From Falsiroseomonas bella (lineage in GTDB: Bacteria; Pseudomonadota; Alphaproteobacteria; Acetobacterales; Acetobacteraceae): DNA of 64,000 nucleotides. The stretch is from contig NZ_QGNA01000006.1 in assembly GCF_003173615.1 (NCBI RefSeq), positions 186,001 to 250,000 on the forward strand, read 5' to 3'. Under the pieces are notes generated by a model. The model made no database searches, was not told the origin of the DNA, and worked only from the letters and a program-made list of their open reading frames with translations. The position numbers were made by a program, and so were the translations under genes. Below are positions 1-9,224 of the stretch, one piece after another. Position 1 is the stretch's first letter. Every line of letters begins with the position of its first letter.

Positions 1-1
1 C

Positions 2-979
2 CTGGCGCAGGAGGCAGCGTCCGCGCTGGAGGAACGGCGCATCGGCGCGCTTGCGCAGCGCCTGAACTTCGAACGCAGCGGTCTCCGCGCCCTGCTGCTG
101 CGAACCGCCCGCGCCCATGACCGCCTGACTGCCCCATACTCCGAGAGCCTGCCGGCACTCGATGCACGCTGGTCGGACCCGGAGATCTGGCGGCTGCTGC
201 AGCGTGCCGCCGGCCCCACGACCTCGCTCTACCTGCTGCGCGCGCTCGACCTCACCCGCACGGCCGAAGGGGAGTTCCGGCGCGTCGATCCTGAACAGGC
301 CGTCTTCGTCACGCTGTTCCTGCGGACGCTGTGGGTCAGCGTGGTGGTCACCGGGGCCTGCCTGCTGCTCGGCTGGCCGGTGGCGGCCTGCATCGCCGCG
401 TTACGCCCGCCTTGGTCATCGGTGGCGCTGCTGCTGGTGCTGATGCCATTCTGGTCGTCGGTCCTGGTCCGCAGCACCGCATGGTTCGCGCTGCTGCAGC
501 GGGAAGGGCCGGTCAACGACCTGCTCATCCTGCTCGGCATCGTCGATGCCCCGCTGCAACTGGTCGGCACGCGGGTCGCGGTGCTGCTCTCCACCATCCA
601 CATCCTGCTGCCCGTCGCCATCTTGCCGATGGTCGGCGTCATGACGCGCCTGGACCGGCGGCATCTGCTGGCCGCGGCTTCGCTCGGAGCCGGCCCGTGG
701 CTGCGCTTCCGTCGCGTCTGGCTGCCGCTGTCTTTGCCTGGAATCCTGGCCGGCGGGGCGATGACCTTTCTGCTCGCAGTCGGCTTCTACATCACGCCGG
801 CCCTGCTGGGTGGGGAGAAGGACCAGCTCGTCGCCTGGTTCATCGCGCAATTCCTGAACCGGGACGTGAACTGGGGCATGGCGGCGGCGCTGTCCGCCTA
901 TCTGCTGGCGATGGCGGGCGCAGTGGTGGCGCTGCTGCGCGTTCTCACCGGCGGGACCCCGACCGGGGCGCGGATATGA
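2..979 (+). CDS. ABC transporter permease, PotB-like (5' end outside window)
   Basis: The reading frame is open from the first base, so the start lies upstream; 325 residues are visible. After a soluble N-terminal stretch of about 110 residues come hydrophobic segments typical of the spermidine/putrescine permease PotB family. The cytoplasmic loop contains AAASLGAGPWLRFRRVWLP, the EAA-type loop that contacts the ATPase. It overlaps the next permease by 4 bp (ATGA), so the two should form one inner-membrane heterodimer. The ATPase and binding protein are presumably upstream. The substrate cannot be read from the permease; polyamine or a related cation is the family default. Confidence 0.85.
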   Translation: MAQEAASALEERRIGALAQRLNFERSGLRALLLRTARAHDRLTAPYSESLPALDARWSDPEIWRLLQRAAGPTTSLYLLRALDLTRTAEGEFRRVDPEQAVFVTLFLRTLWVSVVVTGACLLLGWPVAACIAALRPPWSSVALLLVLMPFWSSVLVRSTAWFALLQREGPVNDLLILLGIVDAPLQLVGTRVAVLLSTIHILLPVAILPMVGVMTRLDRRHLLAAASLGAGPWLRFRRVWLPLSLPGILAGGAMTFLLAVGFYITPALLGGEKDQLVAWFIAQFLNRDVNWGMAAALSAYLLAMAGAVVALLRVLTGGTPTGARI

Positions 980-1746
980 TGTCCCCATCCCGGCTGCTGC
1001 TCGGTGTCTCGGCGGGCGTCCTGCTGTTCCTTTCGCTGCCCATGATCGCGGTGATCTGGCTTTCCTTCTCGCCGACCGAACTGCTCAGCTTCCCGCCGAG
1101 CGGACTGTCGCTGCGATGGTATGCGGATTTCTTCGTCAGCGACCGCTGGGTCATGGCGACGCGCAACAGCCTGCTGGTGGGGGGCGCCACCATGGCCGTC
1201 GCCACGCTTCTCGGCACCGCGGCGGCGCTCGGGCTTCATCTTGGCCAGTTCCGCGGCCGCGCCTTGCTGCTCGCGCTGCTGACGCTGCCCATGGTGACGC
1301 CGTTCATCGTCACCGCGGCGTCGATGTTCTTCGCCTTCTCACTGGTTGGCCTCGCCGGCACGCTGCCGGGGCTCGTGCTTGGCCACACGGTCGTCGCCGT
1401 GCCCTTCGTTCTGGTCTCCGTCCTAGCCAGCTTGGCGACCTTCGACGCGACGCTGCTCCGGGCCGCTTCTTCGCTCGGCGCCACGCCATGGATGGCGTTC
1501 CGTCGCGTGCTGCTGCCGCGCATCTGGCCGGGTGTGGCGGCAGGTGCGGTCTTCGCCTTCGCGACCTCGCTCGACGAATTCGTCATCACGCTGTTCCTGG
1601 CCGGGCCAGGTCAGTTCACGCTGCCGCGCCAGATGTACGCAAATGTGCGCGAATACATGACGCCGACGATCCTGGCGGCGGCCAGCCTGCTCTTCGCCGT
1701 CTCCGTGCTGCTGCTGCTACTGACCGAGGCGTTGCGCCGGCGGTGA
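976..1746 (+). CDS. ABC transporter permease, PotC-like
   Basis: 256 residues with about six membrane segments. The loop around ASSLGATPWMAFRRVLLP is the EAA motif of binding-protein-dependent permeases, and SLDEFVITLFLAGP near the C-terminus is typical of PotC-type subunits. The start is ATG 976 (a second ATG follows at 979), overlapping the stop of the preceding permease, which implies translational coupling. It should form the second half of the same polyamine-type importer. The gene is followed within 20 bp by a convergent Rid-family gene, so it is probably the last gene of its operon. Confidence 0.85.
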   Translation: MMSPSRLLLGVSAGVLLFLSLPMIAVIWLSFSPTELLSFPPSGLSLRWYADFFVSDRWVMATRNSLLVGGATMAVATLLGTAAALGLHLGQFRGRALLLALLTLPMVTPFIVTAASMFFAFSLVGLAGTLPGLVLGHTVVAVPFVLVSVLASLATFDATLLRAASSLGATPWMAFRRVLLPRIWPGVAAGAVFAFATSLDEFVITLFLAGPGQFTLPRQMYANVREYMTPTILAAASLLFAVSVLLLLLTEALRRR

Positions 1747-1762
1747 GGCCGGCGCGCGGGGT

Positions 1763-2221
1763 TCAGCGGATCAGCACTACCGCCTCGATCTCGACGGCGA
1801 TGCCGCGCGGCAGGCTGCCCATGCCGACGGCCGAGCGAGCAGGGCGCCCCGCATCGCCGAACACCTCAACGAACAGGTCGGTGCAGCCATTGATCACCTC
1901 CGGCTGTTCGCCGAATTCCGGCGTTCCGCGCACCATCCCCAGCACCTTCAGTATGGTGTCCACGCGGTCCAGGGAGCCGAGCGCGGCGCGCATGTTCGCG
2001 AGAAGGTTCAGGCCGCAGAGTCGCGCGCCCTCGTACCCCGCCTTCACGTCAAGGTCGGCGCCGAGGACGCCGATGATGTTGCTGCCATCCGCCCGTCGCG
2101 GTCCGACGCCGGAGAGGAACAGCAGCCCGCCGCCGATGCGCCAGGGCACGTAGTTGGCAAGCGGCGCCGGTGCGCTTGGTAGCGAGATCCCAAGCTCGGC
2201 AAGGCGCTTCTCGGCGGACAT
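1763..2221 (-). CDS. RidA/YjgF family protein
   Basis: 152 residues from ATG 2221. The family signature near the C-terminus, RPARSAVGMGSLPRGIAVEI, keeps the arginine that in E. coli RidA binds the carboxylate of imine or enamine substrates. It is therefore a candidate deaminase of reactive enamines made by PLP enzymes or flavin oxidases. It is the last gene of a minus-strand set that begins with a TctC receptor and a family-5 binding protein, which suggests a link to breakdown of an imported nitrogen compound. The substrate is not evident. Confidence 0.85.
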   Translation of the reverse strand: MSAEKRLAELGISLPSAPAPLANYVPWRIGGGLLFLSGVGPRRADGSNIIGVLGADLDVKAGYEGARLCGLNLLANMRAALGSLDRVDTILKVLGMVRGTPEFGEQPEVINGCTDLFVEVFGDAGRPARSAVGMGSLPRGIAVEIEAVVLIR

Positions 2222-2274
2222 GGCGGGGCTCCCTTCCTGCGGAGCACCGAGTGTGCCGGGACAGGCGCCGCGCG

Positions 2275-3666
2275 TCAGCCCTCCACGCGCAGGATGCCGC
2301 TGCCCTCCAGCACAAAGCGCCCCGCGCCCGGCCGTGCGGCGAAGACTTCGATGGGGTGGAACAGATAGAGCCAAGGCGGGTTCGCGTGCAGCCGGCGCAG
2401 CACGGCGCCATAGGCTGCCTCACGCGCATCGTCCTCGACCGCATGGTTCGCGGCGGCGATCAGGCGCTGTACCTCGTCGTCGTGATAGCCCTGCCACCAC
2501 ACGGCGCGGTTCGCGGAGGAGATCTTGTCGTCCAGGACGCGGAAGGTGGAATGCGGCGAGCTGTCGAAGATCGCCACGTCGCCGATCCGCTTGCGCCCCA
2601 CCTCGCGCGCATATTCCGGCCGGTCGGGCTGCTCCTCGATGCGCGTGGGGAGGCCGACGCGGCCGAGCGCGTCGGCGACGGCCTGTGTGATCTCGCGTGC
2701 CTTCTCCGGCATCTCGAGCGGCGTGCGCAGATGGATCGGCTCGCTCGTGCCGGCTTCCTCGAACAGCCGCTTCGCGCGGTCCGGGTTGTAGGGGATGGGT
2801 GTGAGCGCCGCCGCCTTCGCGCCGAGATGGAGCGGGCTGACCACGGTCGCGGAGAGGGCGCCGAGGCCGTGGAACAGCCCGTCCAGGATGGACTGTCGAT
2901 CCACCGCGTGGTTGATCGCGCGCCGCGCCGCCGGATGCGCGAAGGCGCCCTCGGCGCAGTTGAGGTAGTGCATGACCGAGAGCGTGTTCAGCGCGCGCCC
3001 CCACTCCAGGCCGGCCTCGAAGCGCGGCCCATCTGCCAGTCTCTCCAGTTGCATCGCCGCGTCGGCCACGCCCGCCTGCAGCGCGGCGAGTCGCGCCGCG
3101 GGATCCGGCATCGCGTGGAAGGTGATGCGCTCGGGACCCGCGCTGCCGGCCACGCGCTCCAGGATGGCCGAGGCGTCCTGCTCGAAGTCGGCCACGCGAT
3201 AGGGCCCGGTGCCGAGCACCGGCGCACCCCGCGCATCCTCGCGGCAGACGAAGAACTCGGAGAAGATGTCGAGGATGTCCGCGAAGGGGTCGGGGTTCTC
3301 CACCAGCAGCGTGGTCCGTGTCGGGGCGGATAGCGTGGCGCGCGACAGGTAGCGGCTGTAGCTCCACTTCATCCCGAACATGTCCACCGAGCCCAGGATG
3401 CCCTGGATCATGGCGAGGATGTCCTCGGCTTCGCAGGCCTTGCCGTCGTGGAAGCGCGCGCCCTCGCGGATATGGAACAGCCAGCGTCGCCCGCCTTCCG
3501 CCACCTCCCAACGTGCGAGCAGGGCAGGGGCCACGCGCCCCCCTTCGCACCACCTCACCAGGGGTTCGAACACCAGCGTCTTCAGGGTGAGGACGCTGGT
3601 GTCGTCAGTCACGCGCGTCGCGGGCAGGAAGCGGCACTTCTCCGCCGCGATGGTCAGGTGGCGCAC
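2275..3666 (-). CDS. Family-5 extracellular solute-binding protein lacking a signal peptide
   Basis: 463 residues with the fold signature of peptide/nickel-type (SBP_bac_5) receptors: TLVFEPLVRW near the N-terminus, FHIREGARFHDGKACEAEDI, and a C-terminal lobe with YHDDEVQRLIAAANH. The odd feature is the N-terminus: it begins MRHLTIAAEKCRFLPATR, with no hydrophobic leader, and the upstream gene ends only 4 bp before the ATG. Either the protein works in the cytoplasm, as SgrR-like SBP domains do, or export was lost. It lies between a TctC receptor and a Rid gene. No permease or ATPase is adjacent. Confidence 0.8.
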   Translation of the reverse strand: MRHLTIAAEKCRFLPATRVTDDTSVLTLKTLVFEPLVRWCEGGRVAPALLARWEVAEGGRRWLFHIREGARFHDGKACEAEDILAMIQGILGSVDMFGMKWSYSRYLSRATLSAPTRTTLLVENPDPFADILDIFSEFFVCREDARGAPVLGTGPYRVADFEQDASAILERVAGSAGPERITFHAMPDPAARLAALQAGVADAAMQLERLADGPRFEAGLEWGRALNTLSVMHYLNCAEGAFAHPAARRAINHAVDRQSILDGLFHGLGALSATVVSPLHLGAKAAALTPIPYNPDRAKRLFEEAGTSEPIHLRTPLEMPEKAREITQAVADALGRVGLPTRIEEQPDRPEYAREVGRKRIGDVAIFDSSPHSTFRVLDDKISSANRAVWWQGYHDDEVQRLIAAANHAVEDDAREAAYGAVLRRLHANPPWLYLFHPIEVFAARPGAGRFVLEGSGILRVEG

Positions 3667-3670
3667 GGCG

Positions 3671-4642
3671 TCAGGCAGGTTCGAAGCGGCTCAGGATCGG
3701 CGCCCACTTCCTTTCTTCCGCCTGCATGAAGGCGAGGTGCTGCGCCGGGCTGGAAGGGATCGTGTCCACGCTGAACTTCTGCTCGAACTCTGCGCGGTTG
3801 GTCGGGTTGGCGAAGACCTTGTCGAAGCCCTCGCGGATCTTCGCCACCGCCTCTGCCGGGATGCCCTTTGGCGCGAAGAGGCCCATCCAGGAGATCACGC
3901 TGAAGCCCGGCACGCCGGCCTCGGCCACGGTGGGCAGCTCCGGCAGCGAGCTCGAGCGCTGATCGCCCGTCACAGCCAGGCCGCGCCACTGGCCGGCGCG
4001 GATCGGCTGCACGGATGTGACCAGGGTGTTGAACATCACCTGCACGTTCCCGTTGGTGAGGTCCGTCCGTGCCAGTGCGTCGCCGCGGTAGGGCACGTGG
4101 GTCATCTGCGTACCTGTCATGCTCATGAACAGCTCGCCCGAGAGATGGATCGAGCCGCCGGCACCAGCCGAGGCGAAGTTCAGCTTTCCCGGGTTGGCCT
4201 TCAGATGCGCGATGAATTCCGGCACGGTGCTTGCCGGGACCGAGGGATGCACGACCAATACGTTGGGCGAGGCGAACATCAGCCCCAGCGTGTCGAAGTC
4301 GCGTTCCCAGCGGAACGGCGTGTCCTTGATCAGGTAGCGCGTGTTGATGATGTTCGGGCCGGTGGCGAGCAGCGTGTAGCCATCCGCCGGACTGCGCGCC
4401 GCGGCTTCCACGCCGATGTTGCCGCCGGCGCCCGCGCGGTTGTCCACGATGACGCGCTGCGGCATCTCGCGCGCAAGCGCGTCGGCGAAGGCGCGCGCCT
4501 GGTTGTCCGTGCCGCCGCCCGGGGGGAAGGGCACGATGATGCGGATCGGCTTGTCCGGGAAGCTGCCCTGCGCCAGCGCGGGCAGGGCGAGCAGCGAGGC
4601 GGTGCCGGCCAGCAGGCCGCGGCGGGTGGTGGACGGTGCCAT
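3671..4642 (-). CDS. Tripartite tricarboxylate (Bug/TctC) family receptor
   Basis: 323 residues with a leader (MAPSTTRRGLLAGTASLLA, cleavage near LALPALAQG). The mature protein begins with the Bug signature FPDKPIRIIVPFPPGGGTD and carries NRAGAGGNIG, the loop that grips a carboxylate. Such periplasmic proteins serve TctA/TctB carriers or signalling. No tctAB lies nearby, as is usual for the many orphan Bug proteins in Acetobacteraceae and Burkholderiales. It is the first gene of a minus-strand operon with a family-5 receptor and a Rid protein. The ligand is unknown, probably a carboxylated metabolite. Confidence 0.9.
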   Translation of the reverse strand: MAPSTTRRGLLAGTASLLALPALAQGSFPDKPIRIIVPFPPGGGTDNQARAFADALAREMPQRVIVDNRAGAGGNIGVEAAARSPADGYTLLATGPNIINTRYLIKDTPFRWERDFDTLGLMFASPNVLVVHPSVPASTVPEFIAHLKANPGKLNFASAGAGGSIHLSGELFMSMTGTQMTHVPYRGDALARTDLTNGNVQVMFNTLVTSVQPIRAGQWRGLAVTGDQRSSSLPELPTVAEAGVPGFSVISWMGLFAPKGIPAEAVAKIREGFDKVFANPTNRAEFEQKFSVDTIPSSPAQHLAFMQAEERKWAPILSRFEPA

Positions 4643-4711
4643 TCGGATCTCTCCCAGCTTGCGCGCGCCAGTGTTCCGCAGGGCGAGGCCGGGTGCAACC
4701 GAAGCGTTCGC

Positions 4712-5806
4712 TCAGCCCGACGCGACGCGGTCCGCCATCTCCGCGCCGCGGGCTCCAAGCGGACGCGGAGGCCCGGTCGTCGTATCGCGGGCCGTCTGGT
4801 GCTCCATCTCGGCGTTCAGCTCGCCGCCGAACAACACCACCATCGCGGAGATCCAGATCCAGGTCATGAAGCCGATGACCGCGCCGAGCGATCCGTATGT
4901 CTCGTTGTAGCTGCCGAAATTGGCCACGTACCAGGAGAAGGCGATGGAAACGAGCAGCCACAGAACGGCGGCCACGCCGCTGCCCCAGCTCACCCACTGC
5001 CAGCGCGGCGTCTCGCGACTGGGCCCGAACCGGTAGAGGATGGCGAGCAGCAGCGCCACCGCCACCGCAAGGAGCGGCCAGCGTCCGATGCGCAGGATCC
5101 ATTCCGCCGTGCCACCGAGGCCGACGAAGGTCAGGACAGCGGGCAGCACCAGCACCGCAGCCATCGCCAGGATCGCGAAGAGCAAGGCGCCGAGTGTCAG
5201 GGCGAGGGTGACGGCTGTGCGCGTCAAGAAGCCACGCTTCTCCTCCTCCTCGTAGACGACGTTCAGCGAGTCGACGACCGCCTTCGTCGCCGCGTTCGCG
5301 CTCCACAGCGAGATCAGCAGGCCGGCGGCGACACCGAAGCCGAGGGTGCCCTGCGGCTGGCTCGTCACGCGGTTCACCTGCTCCTGGATGATCTGCATGC
5401 CGCCACCCGGTACGACGCCCGCCAAGGCGTCGATGTGCTGCGCGACCGTCTCGGGGTCCGCGACGAGGCCGTAGAGAGAGACGAGGGCGGCGATGGCGGG
5501 GAACAGGGCCAGCAGCGTGTAGAAGGTGATGCCCGCGGCTTCCGTCATAAGCCGGTCATTGCCGGCCTCCCTGACGGTGCGCTTGAGGATCGCCCACCAC
5601 CCGCGGCTCGGAATATCCTGTGGTGCCGCGGCATCGCGACCCGACCCGGCATCCCCGCCGGCGCGCTGCATGCGTCGGTTGCGCCGGTTCGCGACAGCCG
5701 GCACCCCCGCCGCAGCCGGCTGACGCTCGCCTCCGGCGACCAGCCAACCGACGAAGGCGCCGGCAAGGATCGCCCAGGGTGTGGAAGGGCGTGGAGTGCG
5801 AGGCAT
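4712..5806 (-). CDS. YihY/virulence factor BrkB family membrane protein
   Basis: 364 residues from ATG 5806. An N-terminal membrane anchor (residues 9-21) and an Ala/Arg-rich linker precede the YihY core: AAGITFYTLLALFPAIAALV, then WRWVSWG-like and FGSYNETYGSLGAVIGFM segments giving about six further membrane spans. The family is widespread, once misnamed RNase BN, and has no firm biochemical role. The C-terminal 30 residues are soluble. It is transcribed divergently from the thioredoxin-reductase-like gene with about 100 bp between start codons, so both promoters probably lie there. Confidence 0.85.
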   Translation of the reverse strand: MPRTPRPSTPWAILAGAFVGWLVAGGERQPAAAGVPAVANRRNRRMQRAGGDAGSGRDAAAPQDIPSRGWWAILKRTVREAGNDRLMTEAAGITFYTLLALFPAIAALVSLYGLVADPETVAQHIDALAGVVPGGGMQIIQEQVNRVTSQPQGTLGFGVAAGLLISLWSANAATKAVVDSLNVVYEEEEKRGFLTRTAVTLALTLGALLFAILAMAAVLVLPAVLTFVGLGGTAEWILRIGRWPLLAVAVALLLAILYRFGPSRETPRWQWVSWGSGVAAVLWLLVSIAFSWYVANFGSYNETYGSLGAVIGFMTWIWISAMVVLFGGELNAEMEHQTARDTTTGPPRPLGARGAEMADRVASG

Positions 5807-5906
5807 GCTGGATCTCCCGCGCTGCGTGCTTCGCCGGGCGCAACGCGGCGGAAGGGGAATGGTGCCGTGCGATGCAGCCCCCGGGGCTCGCGGGCGTTGC
5901 AGGGGC

Positions 5907-6788
5907 ATGGACCTCGACGCCCTGGTGATCGGCGGTGGCCCCGCGGGCATGACCGCGGCGCTCTACCTGGCGCGCTTCCGCCGGCGTGTCGCGCTGGCCG
6001 ATGGCGGAGCGGCGCGTGCCGGCTCGATACCGGCCAGCCATAACATCCCCTTCTTTGCCGAGGGAATCGGCGGGGCGGCGATCCTTGCGCTGCAGCGCGC
6101 CCATCTGGACCGCTACGCCGTGCCGTGGCTTGCCTCGCGCATCGACCATCTTGAGCGTCGCGACGGTGGTTTCGTCGCCGAACGCCGGGGGGCAGATCCG
6201 ATCCATGCGCGGCATGTGCTGCTGGCGACGGGGGCCGAGGATATCGAGCCCGCACTGCCCGGGCTGCCCGACGCCGTGCGTGGCGGCCTGGTGCGCTACT
6301 GCCCGATCTGCGACGGCTTCGAAAGTCGCGACCGCCGCATCGCGGTGATCGGCGCGCGCGGCGCCGATGAGGCAATCTTCATCGCCCGCAGCTACTCCGC
6401 CGATGTCACGCTGCTGACCCTCGGCGAAGGCGGGATGATGGACCCGCATACCCTGGAACGCCTTGGCAGCCACGGCGTGCGCATCGAGGAGCAGCCTGTC
6501 GCGGGCCTCGACATCGCCGATGGTCGGATCCGAGCCCTGCGTTTCGGCGCGCAGGAACTGCGCTTCGACGTCCTCTACTCAGCGCTCGGCCTGAACTACC
6601 GCACGGAGTTGGCGCTTGCACTGGGCGCAGAAACCGATGCGAAGGGCGCGCTGGTGGTGGACGACGGAATGATGACCTCCGTGCCCGGCCTCTACGCTGC
6701 CGGCGATGTGGTGTCCGGCCTCGATCAGATCGTCGTCGGCATGGGCCATGCCGCCATCGCGGCGACGCGCATCCACAACGCCTGTTGA
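5907..6788 (+). CDS. Thioredoxin-reductase-like NAD(P)/FAD oxidoreductase
   Basis: 293 residues from ATG 5907. FAD Rossmann motif LVIGGGPAGMTAALYLARF at the N-terminus, redox motif YCPICDGF in the middle, NAD(P) segment IAVIGARGADEA, and the C-terminal FAD motif LYAAGDVVSGLDQIVVGMGH. Length and the CxxC are those of low-molecular-weight thioredoxin reductases. The usual CATCDG is CPICDG here, a variant seen in TrxR-like proteins whose electron acceptor is not always thioredoxin. The NAD(P) motif lacks the canonical GGGxxA pattern. No thioredoxin gene is adjacent. Confidence 0.85.
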   Translation: MDLDALVIGGGPAGMTAALYLARFRRRVALADGGAARAGSIPASHNIPFFAEGIGGAAILALQRAHLDRYAVPWLASRIDHLERRDGGFVAERRGADPIHARHVLLATGAEDIEPALPGLPDAVRGGLVRYCPICDGFESRDRRIAVIGARGADEAIFIARSYSADVTLLTLGEGGMMDPHTLERLGSHGVRIEEQPVAGLDIADGRIRALRFGAQELRFDVLYSALGLNYRTELALALGAETDAKGALVVDDGMMTSVPGLYAAGDVVSGLDQIVVGMGHAAIAATRIHNAC

Positions 6789-6820
6789 TCGCGAAGAGGC
6801 GGCAAGCGCTGCGCGGGGGC

Positions 6821-7153
6821 TCAGCTTGTGGGCGGACCGCAACGCCTCCAGGTTCTTTCGATGGAGCCGGCCGAGGCTTCGGCCAGCATCAGGTTGTCGC
6901 CGCGCAGCTGCAGCCGGACCTCACCGCCCCCGCCGGGCTCGCCGGCCGGAGCGGCATAGCTGAAGCCGTGCCGCGTGTAGTCGCCGTTCACCTGCGCCCC
7001 ACCCGGCGAAACCAGGCTCGGCCCCCGGATCGTCATGCGCAGGCCGCTCTCCGTACACCAGTCACCGTCGATCGCATCAGCGCTGGCATGGCCTGCGGCG
7101 ACCAGCAGCGCGCCCCCGCACAGAAGGGCGGAAAGGCTGCGGGCGATGTGCAT
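6821..7153 (-). CDS. Small secreted protein of unknown function
   Basis: 110 residues. A clear Sec leader (MHIARSLSALLCGGALLVAA) ends at GHASADAI, followed by a compact beta-rich sequence beginning AIDGDWCTESGLRMTIRGP and ending TWRRCGP; the two cysteines could form a disulfide. The pattern (DGDWC... with a closing WxRC) resembles small periplasmic proteins common in Rhodospirillales and Rhizobiales, but no function can be assigned. It converges on the thioredoxin-reductase-like gene across 32 bp. Confidence 0.65.
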   Translation of the reverse strand: MHIARSLSALLCGGALLVAAGHASADAIDGDWCTESGLRMTIRGPSLVSPGGAQVNGDYTRHGFSYAAPAGEPGGGGEVRLQLRGDNLMLAEASAGSIERTWRRCGPPTS

Positions 7154-7291
7154 GGACGGGGCTCCGGTCTCACAGAGGCAGGCTAGGTCACGGGGCGGTG
7201 CCGCGCATCGGAACTTTCGTTCATGCGCCAGCCATCATCACGCGGCCGGACCTGTGCCCGAGGGCGACCTGCAGGGAGGCGAGGCGGCTGC

Positions 7292-7729
7292 TCAGCCGCG
7301 GATCACCGTGCGGATGGCGAAGCTGGACTGGATGCGCGCCACGCCGGGCATGCGCGACAGGGCCTCCTTGTGAAGCCGCTCGTAGTCGGCGGCGTCGCGC
7401 ACCTCCACCCGCAGCAGGTAGTCGGACATGCCCGTCATCAGGTGGCAGGCCCGCACCTCGGGGCATTTGCGGACGGCGTCCTCGAACCGGCGCAGGTGGT
7501 CGTCCGTCTGCCGTTCCAGCGTGATCTGGACGATGACGGTCACGGCATCGCGGGTGGGAGGCTCTTCGACCAGGACGGTGTAGCCGCGGATCGTGCCGTT
7601 GCGCTCCAGCAGCCGCAGGCGACGCAGACAGGCGGATGGGGACAGCCCGACGGCTGACGCCAGCGCCGCATTGGGCATTCTCCCGTCGCGCCGCAACTCG
7701 CGAATGATAGCCCGGTCGATGTCGTCCAT
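7292..7729 (-). CDS. Lrp/AsnC family transcriptional regulator
   Basis: 145 residues from ATG 7729; a longer frame upstream is not needed because the Lrp N-terminus [18 protein letters not shown] begins here. Helix-turn-helix: [20 protein letters not shown] (residues about 19-38). The C-terminal RAM ligand-binding domain includes [17 protein letters not shown]. It is divergent from the D-amino acid dehydrogenase gene. By analogy with DadR or BkdR it probably senses an amino acid and controls both genes from the shared 133-bp region. Confidence 0.9.
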   Translation of the reverse strand: MDDIDRAIIRELRRDGRMPNAALASAVGLSPSACLRRLRLLERNGTIRGYTVLVEEPPTRDAVTVIVQITLERQTDDHLRRFEDAVRKCPEVRACHLMTGMSDYLLRVEVRDAADYERLHKEALSRMPGVARIQSSFAIRTVIRG

Positions 7730-7750
7730 GCGGTGGATCCTGCGAAATGG

Positions 7751-7765
7751 TAAAACTTTATGCTG
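7751..7765 (+). promoter_or_regulatory. Candidate Lrp-type operator
   Basis: TAAAACTTTATGCTG matches 12 of 15 positions of the E. coli Lrp consensus YAGHAWATTWTDCTR. It lies in an unusually A/T-rich patch of a GC-rich genome, between the divergent Lrp-type gene (start codon 22 bp away) and dadA (start codon about 98 bp away). The match was found by eye; the regulator need not share the E. coli consensus. Confidence 0.4.
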
Positions 7766-7862
7766 TATTGCGCCCCATGGCACCATTCCGTGCGTCGGAT
7801 ATGCCGGAAATTCGCCGATCTTCCTACTATTCTCCGAGCATTCCTTGCTTGGGAGACTTGCG

Positions 7863-9122
7863 ATGCGGGTGCTGGTGCTCGGTTCCGGCGTGGTCGGCGT
7901 GGCAAGCGCTTGGTATCTCGCGCGCGCCGGCCACGAGGTAACCGTCCTCGACCGCCAGCCGGCGCCGGGGATGGAGACCAGCTTCGCCAACGCCGGCCAG
8001 GTCTCTCCCGGCTACTCCGCGCCCTGGGCCGGCCCCGGCATCCCGGTGAAGGCCCTGAAGTGGCTGATGATGCGCCACCGGCCGCTCGTGCTGTGGCCGC
8101 GCCTGGATGGCGGGCTTTATCGCTGGCTCGGCCAGATGCTGGCGAACTGCACCGAGGCCGCCTACGGCGTGAACAAGTCCCGCATGGTGCGGCTGGCCGA
8201 GTATTCGCGGGACTGCCTGAAGGAACTGCGTGCCGAAACAGGCATCGCCTATGACCAGCGCACCAAGGGCACGCTGCAGCTGTTCCGCACCCAGAAGCAG
8301 CTCGATTCGGTCGGTGCCGACATGCAGGTGCTGAAGGCCTTTGGCGTGCGTCACGCGCTGCTCGATCCGGCGGGCTGTGTCGCCGCCGAGCCGGCGCTCG
8401 CCCAGGTCGGGGGCAAGTTCGTGGGCGGGTTGCAACTGCCGGGCGACGAGACCGGGGACGCCTTCCTCTTCACTCAGCGCCTCGCCGCCCTCGCCGAGGC
8501 TGCCGGCGTCCGGTTCCGTCACGGCGTCACCGTCAGGGGGCTGTCGAGCGATGCGGGCGCGATCGTGGCGGTGGAGACCGACCAGGGCCGCTTCACCGCG
8601 GACAGCTACGTCGTTGCGATGGGCAGCTACACGCCGGCGCTGCTGCGGCCGCTCAACGTCCATGTCCCGGTCTACCCGGTGAAGGGCTACTCGCTGACGC
8701 TGCCGGTGACCGAGGAAGCCTCGGCGCCGGTCTCCACGGTGATGGACGAGACCTACAAGGTCGCGATCACGCGGCTCGGCGACCGCATCCGCGTCGGCGG
8801 CACGGCGGAGCTTGCGGGCTTCTCGCTGCGCCTCCGGCGGCCGCGGCGCGAGACGCTCGAGCATTCCGTCGCGGATCTCTTTCCGCGGGGCGGCGACCTC
8901 GGGCGCGCGAGCTTCTGGACCGGGCTGCGGCCGATGACGCCGGACGGCACGCCGGTGATCGGGGCGACGCGTTACACCAATCTCTTCCTCAACACCGGCC
9001 ATGGCACGCTGGGTTGGACCATGGCCTGCGGGTCCGGCCGCCTGCTCGCTGACCTCGTCACCGGGCGCAAGCCGGACATCGCCCATGATGATCTCGGCCT
9101 GGCACGCTACGCACCGGTCTAG
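7863..9122 (+). CDS. dadA: D-amino acid dehydrogenase, DadA-type
   Basis: 419 residues. FAD Rossmann motif [20 protein letters not shown] at the extreme N-terminus, [20 protein letters not shown] characteristic of Dad[12 protein letters not shown], and the C-terminal FAD-binding [20 protein letters not shown]. The enzyme oxidatively deaminates D-amino acids (chiefly D-alanine) to 2-oxo acids at the inner face of the membrane, passing electrons to quinone. Start ATG 7863 fits the family N-terminus. Divergence from an Lrp-type regulator is the typical dadA arrangement. No alanine racemase (dadX) follows. Confidence 0.9.
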   Translation: MRVLVLGSGVVGVASAWYLARAGHEVTVLDRQPAPGMETSFANAGQVSPGYSAPWAGPGIPVKALKWLMMRHRPLVLWPRLDGGLYRWLGQMLANCTEAAYGVNKSRMVRLAEYSRDCLKELRAETGIAYDQRTKGTLQLFRTQKQLDSVGADMQVLKAFGVRHALLDPAGCVAAEPALAQVGGKFVGGLQLPGDETGDAFLFTQRLAALAEAAGVRFRHGVTVRGLSSDAGAIVAVETDQGRFTADSYVVAMGSYTPALLRPLNVHVPVYPVKGYSLTLPVTEEASAPVSTVMDETYKVAITRLGDRIRVGGTAELAGFSLRLRRPRRETLEHSVADLFPRGGDLGRASFWTGLRPMTPDGTPVIGATRYTNLFLNTGHGTLGWTMACGSGRLLADLVTGRKPDIAHDDLGLARYAPV

Positions 9123-9224
9123 GAAGACGGGGGTCGCGCCTGGCCTTGGCATTTTTCCGGAAAGATTCCGGTTGAAACGCCCTGTGTGCGCAATACCTAA
9201 GGTTCTGCACGCAGGGAGCCGAGC

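Noticed and set aside
3380-6043. An 887-codon open frame on the plus strand
   Set aside because: Antisense to the family-5 receptor, TctC and YihY genes; low-complexity Arg/His/Gln composition. A shadow frame.
7778-7794. TGGCACC...TGC upstream of dadA as a sigma54 promoter
   Set aside because: The GG-to-GC spacing is 11 bp instead of 10, which abolishes sigma54 recognition.
9157-9171. CCGGAA-AGA-TTCCGG hairpin after dadA as a terminator
   Set aside because: Short stem with a 3-nt loop and no T-tract on either strand downstream; too weak to call.
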